DNA from: Prevotellaceae bacterium
Lineage (GTDB): Bacteria; Bacteroidota; Bacteroidia; Bacteroidales; UBA932
DNA: 5,903 nt
NCBI GenBank assembly: GCA_031273285.1
Contig: JAISSE010000242.1
Location: 1 to 5,903, forward strand
Direction: 5' to 3'
Part shown: positions 1 to 5,903 of the stretch, piece after piece
How the letters are laid out: each line of letters begins with the position of its first letter
Numbering within the stretch: position 1 is the first letter of the stretch
Made by a program: the position numbers and the translations under genes
The notes under the pieces: generated by a model
Seen by the model: only the letters and a program-made list of their open reading frames with translations
The model's database searches: none
What the model was told of the DNA's origin: nothing

Positions 1-119
1 TTAGAAGATTTGCTGAAAATAATACAAAGAATAACTTGTCTTCGCTTTTCCTGAACTATTCTGGGGATTGGATTATCTCTCCAAAATTTAAAAATGATGA
101 CTGTATGGACAGACACTAA
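1..119 (+). CDS. Possible 3' end of an unrecognised upstream gene (partial)
   Basis: An open frame enters from the left edge with its first whole codon at position 3. It reads 38 codons to a TAA at 117-119 with no internal stop. The other two forward frames both close early (stops at 2-4 and 52-54). The peptide is mixed and protein-like, with hydrophobic, aromatic and charged stretches (SSLFLNYSGDWIISPKFKND) and a short polar tail ending MDRH. I see no motif that identifies a family, and there is no start codon in view. No clear terminator hairpin follows it; the next 96 bases are AT-rich and hold the promoter of the A2M gene. Thirty-eight open codons in AT-rich DNA could occur by chance, so this is a tentative call and no function is proposed. 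Confidence 0.35.
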   Translation, partial: RRFAENNTKNNLSSLFLNYSGDWIISPKFKNDDCMDRH

Positions 120-215
120 ATAATATTTCATATCAAAAAAAATAATTAAATTTGCAGATGTCAATATCAATGTAGATATGGCATATATTATTAGTTTTTA
201 TAAAGTTAAACTATT
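120..215 (+). promoter_or_regulatory. Leader with Bacteroidota-type promoter for the A2M gene
   Basis: The octamer TAAATTTG at 147-154 is an exact match to the Bacteroidota -7 consensus TAnnTTTG used by the primary sigma factor. It would place the transcription start near 160, about 55 bases before the ATG. The -33 element is weak: TTTC at 126-129, 17 bases upstream, is the nearest approximation to TTTG and its spacing is somewhat short. No AGGAGG-like ribosome binding site lies before the ATG at 216; the preceding bases are A/T-rich, which is normal for this phylum. An in-frame TAA at 207-209 means that 216 is the first possible start of the A2M frame. I see no riboswitch or convincing operator in the leader. 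Confidence 0.6.
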
Positions 216-269
216 ATGGGCAGAAATTTTTTACTATTAACTGTGTGGATTTTGTTTTGTGCTTCCTGT
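216..269 (+). other. Lipoprotein (type II) signal peptide of the A2M protein
   Basis: Residues 1-18 read MGRNFLLLTVWILFCASC. There is a short n-region with Arg3, a hydrophobic core from Phe5 to Phe14, and a lipobox ending Cys-Ala-Ser-Cys, where C18 would be acylated and become the mature N terminus. The -1 Ser and -2 Ala fit signal peptidase II well. Cys at -3 replaces the usual Leu/Val/Ile, so the box is slightly unusual, although Phe precedes it. After C18 comes the polar stretch KSKQGGDEN and then the folded domains, which is typical of an anchored envelope protein. Confidence 0.9.
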
Positions 270-3200
270 AAATCCAAACAGGGCGGCGACGAAAATATCA
301 GTCCCGATTACAATCCTTACATCGAAGCATTTACTTCCGGAGATATTTCGGTGAAGTCGAGTATCGTTGTGCAACTGTCGGAACCATCCTATCTGGATTT
401 CGATGACTATACGGGTGAAAATCTGTTTGATATTTCGCCTTCGGTGAAGGGAAGCACGCAGATGTCGAGCAATCGCTCGTTCACTTTCGTCCCCGACGAA
501 AATCTCAAAATCAATCAGCGATATACGGTAAAATTCGATGTCGGCAAGGTTGTCAGGGACGTCGATAAAAAGTTTCGCAAATTCGAATTTGGTTTTTCGA
601 CCATCAAACCATCGTTCTACATGTCGCGCGAAGGGCTGAAACTCTATAACGAGACCACTCCGCACATGTTTCAACTGGTTCGGGAAATACATATTTCCGA
701 CTATGCCGACCCCGCCGCCGTGGAAAAAATGCTTACAATCGGTTCGGGCGGCAAATCGCCCGCGGTCAAGTGGGAACACGAAGGCAACAAGCACACGTTT
801 ACCATCGACAGCATCAAAGCCGGCGAAACGGCTTCCGAGATAAAACTGAATCTTGACGCGAAAAGCATCGGCGGCGATTTAACCGACGAAGAAACGCTAC
901 GGATACCAAGTCGCTATGAGTTCGACATTTTGGGGATTACTTCGAGCGACGAAGACGGGAATCAGGTCATCATATGCCGTTTTTCGGTTCCCATCGACAC
1001 CAAGCAGAATCTCAAGGGCATAGTTACTCTCGACGACTACAAATTCACATACCGCATTTCTCTGAACACCATACTGCTTTATCCTTCCGAACGGCTTACC
1101 GGGCAGGTAACGCTGGCAATATTCGAAAGCCTGAAGAGCGCCAACGGAGGCAGTCTGGGGAAAAATCACACCGAAGAACTGCTTTTCGAATCAAACCGTC
1201 CGGAAATCAAGTTTCCGGGCAAGGGAAGCATACTGCCGACCACAAACAACGGGACGATTATGCCGTTTCAGGCTGTTTCGGTCAAATCGGTTACCGCAAA
1301 AGTGATAAAGATATACGAAAACAATGTATTGCAGTTTCTGCAAATAAACAATCTGGATGGAAAATCGGAACTGAAGCGTGCCGGACGCCTGATTGCCGTC
1401 AAAACCATACGGCTCGACGAAAATAAAACAGTGAAAGAATTGCGCCGATGGAGCACCTATGCTCTCGATTTGTCGAAACTGATAACTCCCGAACAGGGAG
1501 CCATCTACAGGGTCGAACTCAGTTTTACAAAAAAACAGGCGGTTACGGATTGCGGTGAAGAAGAAGAAGACGACAGCGAGCAGGACGTTTCCGACGAGGA
1601 ACAGCTGAAACGGCTGGAATATACTTACGACACACCGCAGTCGTACAATTACGAATACTATGACTATTACGACGATGACAACGATTATTACGGAAGCTCC
1701 ACCAACCCCTGCGACAAGGGATACTACAGATGGGGCAACAAATGCCGTGCGGCGAAGAACATACTCGCTTCCGACCTCGGCATAATAGCCAAAGTCGGAA
1801 CAAAAAATTCGGTGCGTTTTATCGTAACAAACGTGCATTCGATAACTCCAGTGCCGTCGGTAGAACTGGAAGTCTATAACTATCAGCAACAGCTTATCGG
1901 CAGGGGAATAACGACAGCCGAAGGATTTGCCGATGTGGAAATAAAGGGCAAACCGTTCGTCGCGGTTGCCAGACAGGGCGCGCAAAGAGGATATCTGCAC
2001 ATGCAGGACGGCACGTCGATATCGCTCAGCCGTTTCGATGTTGCCGGCGATGCGGTCAAGAACGGGATAAAGGGATTTATCTATGGCGAAAGAGGCGTCT
2101 GGAGACCGGGAGATTCCATCTTCCTGACTTTCATTCTTCAGGATTTGGAAAACAGCCTTCCCGCTTCGCATCCCGTAACCATGGAAATAACGGACGCCAG
2201 AGGTCAGGTGGTAAGCAAACAAAGCAGGATAAACGGAATGAACGGATTCTACACATTTGTCTATCCGACAGCTGATGATGCTCCGACAGGTTCATGGATT
2301 GCTTCGGTGAAAGTCGGAGGCATTTCTTTCAACAAGCATCTCAAGGTGGAAACGGTTAAACCGAACAGGTTGAAGATAAATCTGAACTTTGAACAGGACG
2401 AGATAGAATTGCAGACTCCGATAGCGGGAACGCTGTCGTCCGCATGGCTGCACGGCGCACCCGCCAAAAATCTCACCGCCGAAATATCAATGTATCTGAA
2501 TCCCGTCAAGACTGTGTTCAAGGGATTCGAAGGATATGTTTTCGATGACCCGACAAAACAGTTCGAATCGGAACAAAAGACGTTTTTCTCGGGCAATCTG
2601 AGCAGCGATGGAACCGTAAGTTTTTCGCAGACAGTCGATGTAGGCAGCAGACCTTCGGGAAAACTCAGAGCAAACTTTGTTACGCGGGTTTTTGAAGAAG
2701 GAGGCGATTTCAGTATCGACAACGTCAGCAAGACCATATCACCGTACAAAAGATACGTGGGCATCTCGCAGCCGAAAGGTACCGGCTTCAACAACATGCT
2801 GGAAACGGACAAAAATCAGACCTTCGATATCGTTCTTCTCAACAAGTCCGGCAAAACGGTGTCCGAACAGACGGAAGTCAAAATCACCGTATACAAACTG
2901 GGCTGGAGCTGGTGGTGGAGTTCGTCCGACAATCAGCTTGCCAATTTCAACCACAGTTCGTATGCAACTCCACTGCATGAGGAAACCGTTAAAATATCCG
3001 GAGGTCGCGGAATATTCGCATACAAAGCCTCACACAATCAATACGGATTTTACCTGATAAAAGTATCGGACAAAAGCGGCGGACACAATGCCGGTACGGT
3101 CGCATACTACGACTGGCCCGGATGGGGCGGACGGGCAAGGCAGGGAAGCGAAGGCTCGACGATGCTGCTGTTCGAAAGCGACAAAACATCGTACGATGTC

Positions 3201-5762
3201 GGCGAGACCGCGATTATCCGAGTCCCTTCGTCGAATACCGCCAAAGCGCTGGTAAGCATCGAAAACGGAACGAAAGTGTTGAGCAGCTACTGGGTTGCCT
3301 GCGAAGACGGCGAGACGAAAATAGAAATCCGGACCACGCCCGAAATGACCCCGAACGTATATGTGTCCGTTACTCTGGTACAGCCTCATGCGCAAACGCA
3401 AAACGACCTTCCCGTAAGGCTGTTCGGCGTTATTCCGGTGAATGTTGTCGATCCCGACACAAAACTTGCTCCGGTACTGACTGCTCCGGCGGTCATTCGT
3501 CCGGAGGAAAATTACAAAATCACCGTCAGTGAGGAACATGGCAGACCGATGACCTACACGCTTGCCGTCGTCGATGAAGGGCTGCTCGACCTGACGGGAT
3601 TCAAAACTCCAAATCCGTGGAATTATTTCTATGCAAAAGAAGCTCTGGGCGTTAATACCTGGGACATGTACGAATCGCTGATCGGCGCTTACGGCGGACG
3701 AATCGAACAGCTGTTTGCAATAGGAGGCGGCGATGCCGCATCGGCAAACAGAACCAAAGTCAACAGATTCAAACCGGTGGTAACGTTCATCGGACCGTTC
3801 TCGCTGAACAAAGGTCAGAAAATCACTCACGATCTGAAGATGCACAATTATATAGGATCGGTAAAAATCATGGTTGTTGCCGGCAGCAAAAATGCATACG
3901 GCAACGCGGAAAAAACCGTTCCCGTCAAAAAACCGCTCATGGTTCTGGCGACAATGCCGCGCGTTATCGGACCGGGCGAGGAAATCGACCTCCCCGTTAC
4001 GATATTTTCCATGGACGAAAAAATAACCGAAGCGGAGGTATCCGTCGAAGCGAACGATTTGTTTGCAGTCGAAGACAGTAAACATACCGTCGAGTTCAAG
4101 TCGGTCGGAGAAGAAATGACAACATTCGGTCTGAAAGTGAAAAAACAGACAGGGGTCGGCAGGGTGAAAGTCGTTGCCGTTGCCGGAAACGAACGTTCGG
4201 AATATGATGTCGAAATAGAAGTGCGTACCCCCAACCCTCCGCTGACGAAAATCCGGTCGTTTGTGCTGGAAGCCGGTAAAAGCAACTCCGTAACGGACGA
4301 ACTGCACGGCATGGACGGCACCAACACGGGACGGATAGAAGCATCGATTATTCCGCCGCTGAACCTGGGGCAGCGCCTCGGCTATCTGATACAGTATCCG
4401 CACGGATGTCTGGAACAGACCACCTCCGCCGCTTTCCCCCAGCTGTATCTGAGTTCGGTTATCGACATGAGCGAAAAGGATAAAATCGACGCTTCGTACA
4501 ACGTCAAGGCTGCGCTGAACAGGCTGAAAAGTTTTGTCGGCTACGAGGGCGGATTCACATACTGGCCCGGCGAAAGCTCGTACAACGACTGGGCTACAAA
4601 CTATGCCGGCGATTTTATGCTCGAAGCGGAGAAAAAAGGATTTTCGCTGCCGGGCGGATTGAAACAGGGATGGTTGAAATATCAGCAGAAAAAAGCCCGA
4701 ACATGGGTGATGAGCAGTCAGAAAGGCTCGTATTATTCGTATGCTCAACACGATTTGGAACAGGCTTACCGGCTGTACACCTTAGCCAAAGCCAAAGCTC
4801 CCGAACTTGGCGCGATGAACAGACTGAGAGAGGATAAAACAATATCAATGCAGACGCGCTGGGTGCTTGCAGCCGCATACGCACTGGCAGGGCAGACGGA
4901 AATTGCGGAAAACATAATCGAAAACGTCGATACCAATGTCAAGGAATATCCGCCGTTCTCACAGACCTACGGCTCAAGTACCAGAGATATGGCGCTGATT
5001 GTCGATGCTCTGCTGCTGCTGAAACGCGAAGGAACGGCATTCGAGCTTGTACGCTCTCTGTCGGAAAAACTCAACTCGAACCGCTGGATGAGCACTCAAA
5101 CTACCGCGTATGCACTCATGGGAATATCTCGCTATGCCGAAAATAGCGGCAACGACAAATCCATTGATATTGAATATACGTACAACGGAAAAGCAAACAG
5201 CGTAAACTCGAAGAAATCGGTATGGACGGCTAACCTGGGCGACCTGACTTCGGGAAAATTCGAGGTGAAAAACAAATCGGACGCAAGTGTTTATATCCAG
5301 ATTTCGACAACGGGAATACCTCTCGAAGGACAGGAAACGGCGGCGGAAAACAAAATCAAGCTGAATGTTTCGTTCTCCGACGGGAAATCGGCAATAGTCC
5401 CGACAATATTGAAGCAGGGAACGGATTTTTACGCCATTGTCGATGTGGCAAACATCAGTCCTTCCGGCGAAGCATACTCGAATATCGCCCTGTCGCAGAT
5501 ATTTCCGTCGGGATGGGAGATAATAAACACCCGCCTGCTGGGTATCGAAACCGACGAAGATGCTGGCGCCTACGACTATTGCGACATCCGGGACGACAGG
5601 ATATATACATATTTCGGCTTGAAGAACACGAAACGGTTCAAAGTAAAACTCACCGCGGCATACGTCGGCAAGTTCTACCTGCCCGCAACCAAGGTGGAAG
5701 CAATGTACGACGGAACAATAAGCGCCAACAACACCGGTCGATGGGTCGAAGTCGTCAAATAA
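216..5762 (+). CDS. Alpha-2-macroglobulin family lipoprotein with intact thioester (YfhM/COG2373-like)
   Basis: This 1848-residue protein is a probable envelope protease trap of the bacterial alpha-2-macroglobulin family. It starts with a lipoprotein signal peptide whose acylated cysteine is C18. Next come an Ig-like domain (about 35-127), further macroglobulin-type beta domains to about 445, and an acidic, tyrosine-rich linker (446-512) bounded by C446, C499 and C510. An MG2-type domain carries the family signature GERGVWRPGD at 624-633. A tryptophan cluster WSWWW lies at 897-901, followed by a bait-region-type domain (about 990-1062) and an A2M domain from about 1066 with VVDEGLLDLTGF at 1118-1129. 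The candidate bait segment is 1166-1186. An all-alpha thioester domain begins near 1360 with YPHGCLEQ at 1394-1401 and contains FTYWPG and TNYAGDF. A C-terminal MG10-like domain (about 1690-1848) has FPSGWEI at 1763-1769, RDDR at 1792-1795 and MYD at 1830-1832. Its length is somewhat above that of E. coli YfhM (about 1650). The start is fixed by an in-frame stop at 207-209 and by the signal peptide. The reading frame is complete, with no frameshift. Substrate range, and whether it faces the periplasm or the cell surface, cannot be read from sequence; no strong acidic surface-export signal directly follows C18 (KSKQGGDE). Confidence 0.96.
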   Translation: MGRNFLLLTVWILFCASCKSKQGGDENISPDYNPYIEAFTSGDISVKSSIVVQLSEPSYLDFDDYTGENLFDISPSVKGSTQMSSNRSFTFVPDENLKINQRYTVKFDVGKVVRDVDKKFRKFEFGFSTIKPSFYMSREGLKLYNETTPHMFQLVREIHISDYADPAAVEKMLTIGSGGKSPAVKWEHEGNKHTFTIDSIKAGETASEIKLNLDAKSIGGDLTDEETLRIPSRYEFDILGITSSDEDGNQVIICRFSVPIDTKQNLKGIVTLDDYKFTYRISLNTILLYPSERLTGQVTLAIFESLKSANGGSLGKNHTEELLFESNRPEIKFPGKGSILPTTNNGTIMPFQAVSVKSVTAKVIKIYENNVLQFLQINNLDGKSELKRAGRLIAVKTIRLDENKTVKELRRWSTYALDLSKLITPEQGAIYRVELSFTKKQAVTDCGEEEEDDSEQDVSDEEQLKRLEYTYDTPQSYNYEYYDYYDDDNDYYGSSTNPCDKGYYRWGNKCRAAKNILASDLGIIAKVGTKNSVRFIVTNVHSITPVPSVELEVYNYQQQLIGRGITTAEGFADVEIKGKPFVAVARQGAQRGYLHMQDGTSISLSRFDVAGDAVKNGIKGFIYGERGVWRPGDSIFLTFILQDLENSLPASHPVTMEITDARGQVVSKQSRINGMNGFYTFVYPTADDAPTGSWIASVKVGGISFNKHLKVETVKPNRLKINLNFEQDEIELQTPIAGTLSSAWLHGAPAKNLTAEISMYLNPVKTVFKGFEGYVFDDPTKQFESEQKTFFSGNLSSDGTVSFSQTVDVGSRPSGKLRANFVTRVFEEGGDFSIDNVSKTISPYKRYVGISQPKGTGFNNMLETDKNQTFDIVLLNKSGKTVSEQTEVKITVYKLGWSWWWSSSDNQLANFNHSSYATPLHEETVKISGGRGIFAYKASHNQYGFYLIKVSDKSGGHNAGTVAYYDWPGWGGRARQGSEGSTMLLFESDKTSYDVGETAIIRVPSSNTAKALVSIENGTKVLSSYWVACEDGETKIEIRTTPEMTPNVYVSVTLVQPHAQTQNDLPVRLFGVIPVNVVDPDTKLAPVLTAPAVIRPEENYKITVSEEHGRPMTYTLAVVDEGLLDLTGFKTPNPWNYFYAKEALGVNTWDMYESLIGAYGGRIEQLFAIGGGDAASANRTKVNRFKPVVTFIGPFSLNKGQKITHDLKMHNYIGSVKIMVVAGSKNAYGNAEKTVPVKKPLMVLATMPRVIGPGEEIDLPVTIFSMDEKITEAEVSVEANDLFAVEDSKHTVEFKSVGEEMTTFGLKVKKQTGVGRVKVVAVAGNERSEYDVEIEVRTPNPPLTKIRSFVLEAGKSNSVTDELHGMDGTNTGRIEASIIPPLNLGQRLGYLIQYPHGCLEQTTSAAFPQLYLSSVIDMSEKDKIDASYNVKAALNRLKSFVGYEGGFTYWPGESSYNDWATNYAGDFMLEAEKKGFSLPGGLKQGWLKYQQKKARTWVMSSQKGSYYSYAQHDLEQAYRLYTLAKAKAPELGAMNRLREDKTISMQTRWVLAAAYALAGQTEIAENIIENVDTNVKEYPPFSQTYGSSTRDMALIVDALLLLKREGTAFELVRSLSEKLNSNRWMSTQTTAYALMGISRYAENSGNDKSIDIEYTYNGKANSVNSKKSVWTANLGDLTSGKFEVKNKSDASVYIQISTTGIPLEGQETAAENKIKLNVSFSDGKSAIVPTILKQGTDFYAIVDVANISPSGEAYSNIALSQIFPSGWEIINTRLLGIETDEDAGAYDYCDIRDDRIYTYFGLKNTKRFKVKLTAAYVGKFYLPATKVEAMYDGTISANNTGRWVEVVK
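1551..1745 (+). other. Acidic and tyrosine-rich, cysteine-bounded linker in the A2M protein
   Basis: Residues 446-510 separate two beta domains. The stretch opens with C446, then E448-E451 and D452-D453, and continues with 19 Asp/Glu between 448 and 490. Ten tyrosines lie between 469 and 492, including the pairs 481-482, 484-485 and 491-492. It ends in NPCDKGYY (C499) and C510. The DNA includes four GAA codons in a row at 1557-1568. From memory, Bacteroidota members of this family carry an NPC...YY segment at this place just before a conserved N-I-L-A-S-D-L-G strand, so the position is normal; the length and acidity look distinctive. A disulfide involving two of the three cysteines is plausible but not shown. 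Confidence 0.7.
3711..3773 (+). other. Candidate bait segment of the A2M protein
   Basis: Residues 1166-1186 lie between the conserved DEGLLDL block (1120-1126) and the strand that resumes with KPVVTFIGPFSL. They are rich in small residues (GGGDAASAN at 1170-1178) and contain three closely spaced basic residues: R1179, K1181 and R1184. In bacterial A2Ms the bait is a flexible segment in this part of the molecule, and its cleavage triggers the conformational change. The placement is inferred from family layout and composition. The exact limits and the cleaving proteases are unknown. Confidence 0.5.
4407..4418 (+). other. Thioester motif CLEQ of the A2M protein
   Basis: Codons TGT CTG GAA CAG encode C1398-L1399-E1400-Q1401, the Cys-x-Glu-Gln signature in which the Cys thiol and the Gln side chain form the internal thioester. 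The surrounding YPHGCLEQTTSAAFPQ is the standard context, at the start of the alpha-helical thioester domain. Tyr1394, four residues before the Cys, occupies the position I recall being proposed to shield the thioester in Salmonella A2M. All residues needed for the bond are present, so this is expected to be a thioester-forming member rather than one of the bacterial A2Ms that lack the motif. Confidence 0.93.
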
Positions 5763-5799
5763 ACGCGAATTAAATTATCAATGCCATGATCAATTGAGT

Positions 5800-5837
5800 A
5801 AATCCGGTGGACTTGTTAAATCAAGTTCATCGGATTT
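5800..5837 (+). terminator. Probable intrinsic terminator hairpin after the A2M gene
   Basis: The left arm AAATCCGGTGGACTTG (5800-5815) pairs with CAAGTTCATCGGATTT (5822-5837) across a six-base loop, TTAAAT. All 16 positions pair, two of them as G-U wobbles (5807:5830 and 5810:5827). The stem starts 37 bases after the stop codon. The arm ends in TTT and is followed by CATTTT and then six Gs, so the U-tract is interrupted and modest. Because the stem begins AAA and ends TTT, it could also act on leftward transcription. Alternatively it may be a copy of a dispersed palindrome; only genome-wide counting would tell. Confidence 0.65.
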
Positions 5838-5863
5838 CATTTTGGGGGGACGGTATCCAAAGC

Positions 5864-5903
5864 ACGCGGATGACGCGGATTATAGGGATTCACGCAGATT
5901 ATT
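5864..5903. repeat. Degenerate 9-bp tandem repeat, cut by the window edge
   Basis: Four consecutive units are visible: ACGCGGATG (5864-5872), ACGCGGATT (5873-5881), ATAGGGATT (5882-5890) and, after one extra C, ACGCAGATT (5892-5900). The consensus is ACGCGGATT. The array starts abruptly 26 bases after the terminator hairpin and runs to the right edge, so its full length is unknown. It contains in-frame stops and shows no sign of coding. Similar GCGGATT-rich arrays are, to my recollection, scattered between genes in various environmental Bacteroidota and other genomes, but their role is unclear. Confidence 0.6.

Noticed and set aside
164..179. Short inverted repeat ATATC/GATAT with a six-base loop in the leader
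   Set aside because: A five-pair, AT-rich stem is expected by chance in such sequence and is too weak to call an operator or a regulatory structure.
158..240. Two tiny leader reading frames: five codons at 158-175 and twenty codons at 178-240, the second overlapping the A2M start
   Set aside because: Both could be upstream ORFs, but neither has a ribosome binding site or recognisable attenuation pattern, and ATGs are frequent in AT-rich leaders. Conservation among relatives would be needed to revive the idea.
974..1426. Plus-strand frame of 150 codons, and similar ones at 2677-3057, 3122-3532 and 5513-5773
   Set aside because: They are shifted frames inside the A2M gene with basic, low-hydrophobicity translations that resemble no protein. 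The main frame is continuous across all of them, so no frameshift needs explaining.
2901..2918. Tryptophan cluster WSWWW at residues 897-901
   Set aside because: Striking by eye, but from memory an aromatic W-x-WWW motif is a standard feature of the COG2373 family at this position.
4611..4613. Asp1466 in TNYAGDF, where I recall many relatives having His
   Set aside because: As I recall it, Asp also occurs here in E. coli-type A2M, and this is not the catalytic His of complement C3, so it is not evidence of a lost activity.
3030..4751. 573-codon open frame on the minus strand, with smaller ones at 1191-2222 and 237-794
   Set aside because: These frames are codon-aligned with the A2M gene and stay open only because it avoids TTA, CTA and TCA. 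Their translations are rich in Arg, Phe, Cys and His, show no domain logic, and lie opposite conserved A2M motifs including the thioester.
5763..5903. Start of a downstream gene such as pbpC
   Set aside because: All visible frames after the stop are short or broken, and the region is occupied by the hairpin and the 9-bp repeat.

Overview
The window holds one very large gene and its flanks. It reads as Bacteroidota, probably Bacteroidales. Three things point there: a TAnnTTTG-type -7 promoter element, no Shine-Dalgarno sequence ahead of the start codon, and a lipoprotein alpha-2-macroglobulin (A2M) of the COG2373/YfhM type with the NPC...YY linker that I associate with Bacteroidota members of the family. 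The coding body is roughly balanced in GC, while the leader and the first codons are strongly AT-rich. No closer taxonomic call is safe.

Layout. Positions 1-119 are probably the 3' end of an unrecognised gene running in from the left, with 38 open codons and a TAA. Positions 120-215 are an AT-rich leader with a good candidate promoter (-7 element at 147-154). Positions 216-5762 encode an 1848-residue A2M-like lipoprotein with an intact CLEQ thioester motif. Positions 5763-5903 are non-coding. They contain a 16-bp hairpin that probably acts as a terminator (5800-5837), then the beginning of a degenerate 9-bp tandem repeat (consensus ACGCGGATT) that runs off the right edge.

Function. Bacterial A2Ms are large envelope-anchored protease traps. 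A protease cuts an exposed bait segment, the molecule changes shape, and an internal Cys-Gln thioester is released to attach covalently to the attacker. In many bacteria the gene sits beside pbpC (the peptidoglycan glycosyltransferase PBP1C). No pbpC is visible here: the gene has its own candidate promoter and is followed directly by a hairpin, so it looks monocistronic, although 141 bases of downstream sequence cannot exclude a pbpC farther away.

I found no new multi-gene system. The points most worth a second look are the acidic and tyrosine-rich cysteine-bounded linker inside the A2M, its candidate bait segment, the run of otherwise avoided TTA/CTA codons in the signal peptide, and the 9-bp repeat at the right edge. 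The other long reading frames are antisense or shifted shadows of the A2M gene.
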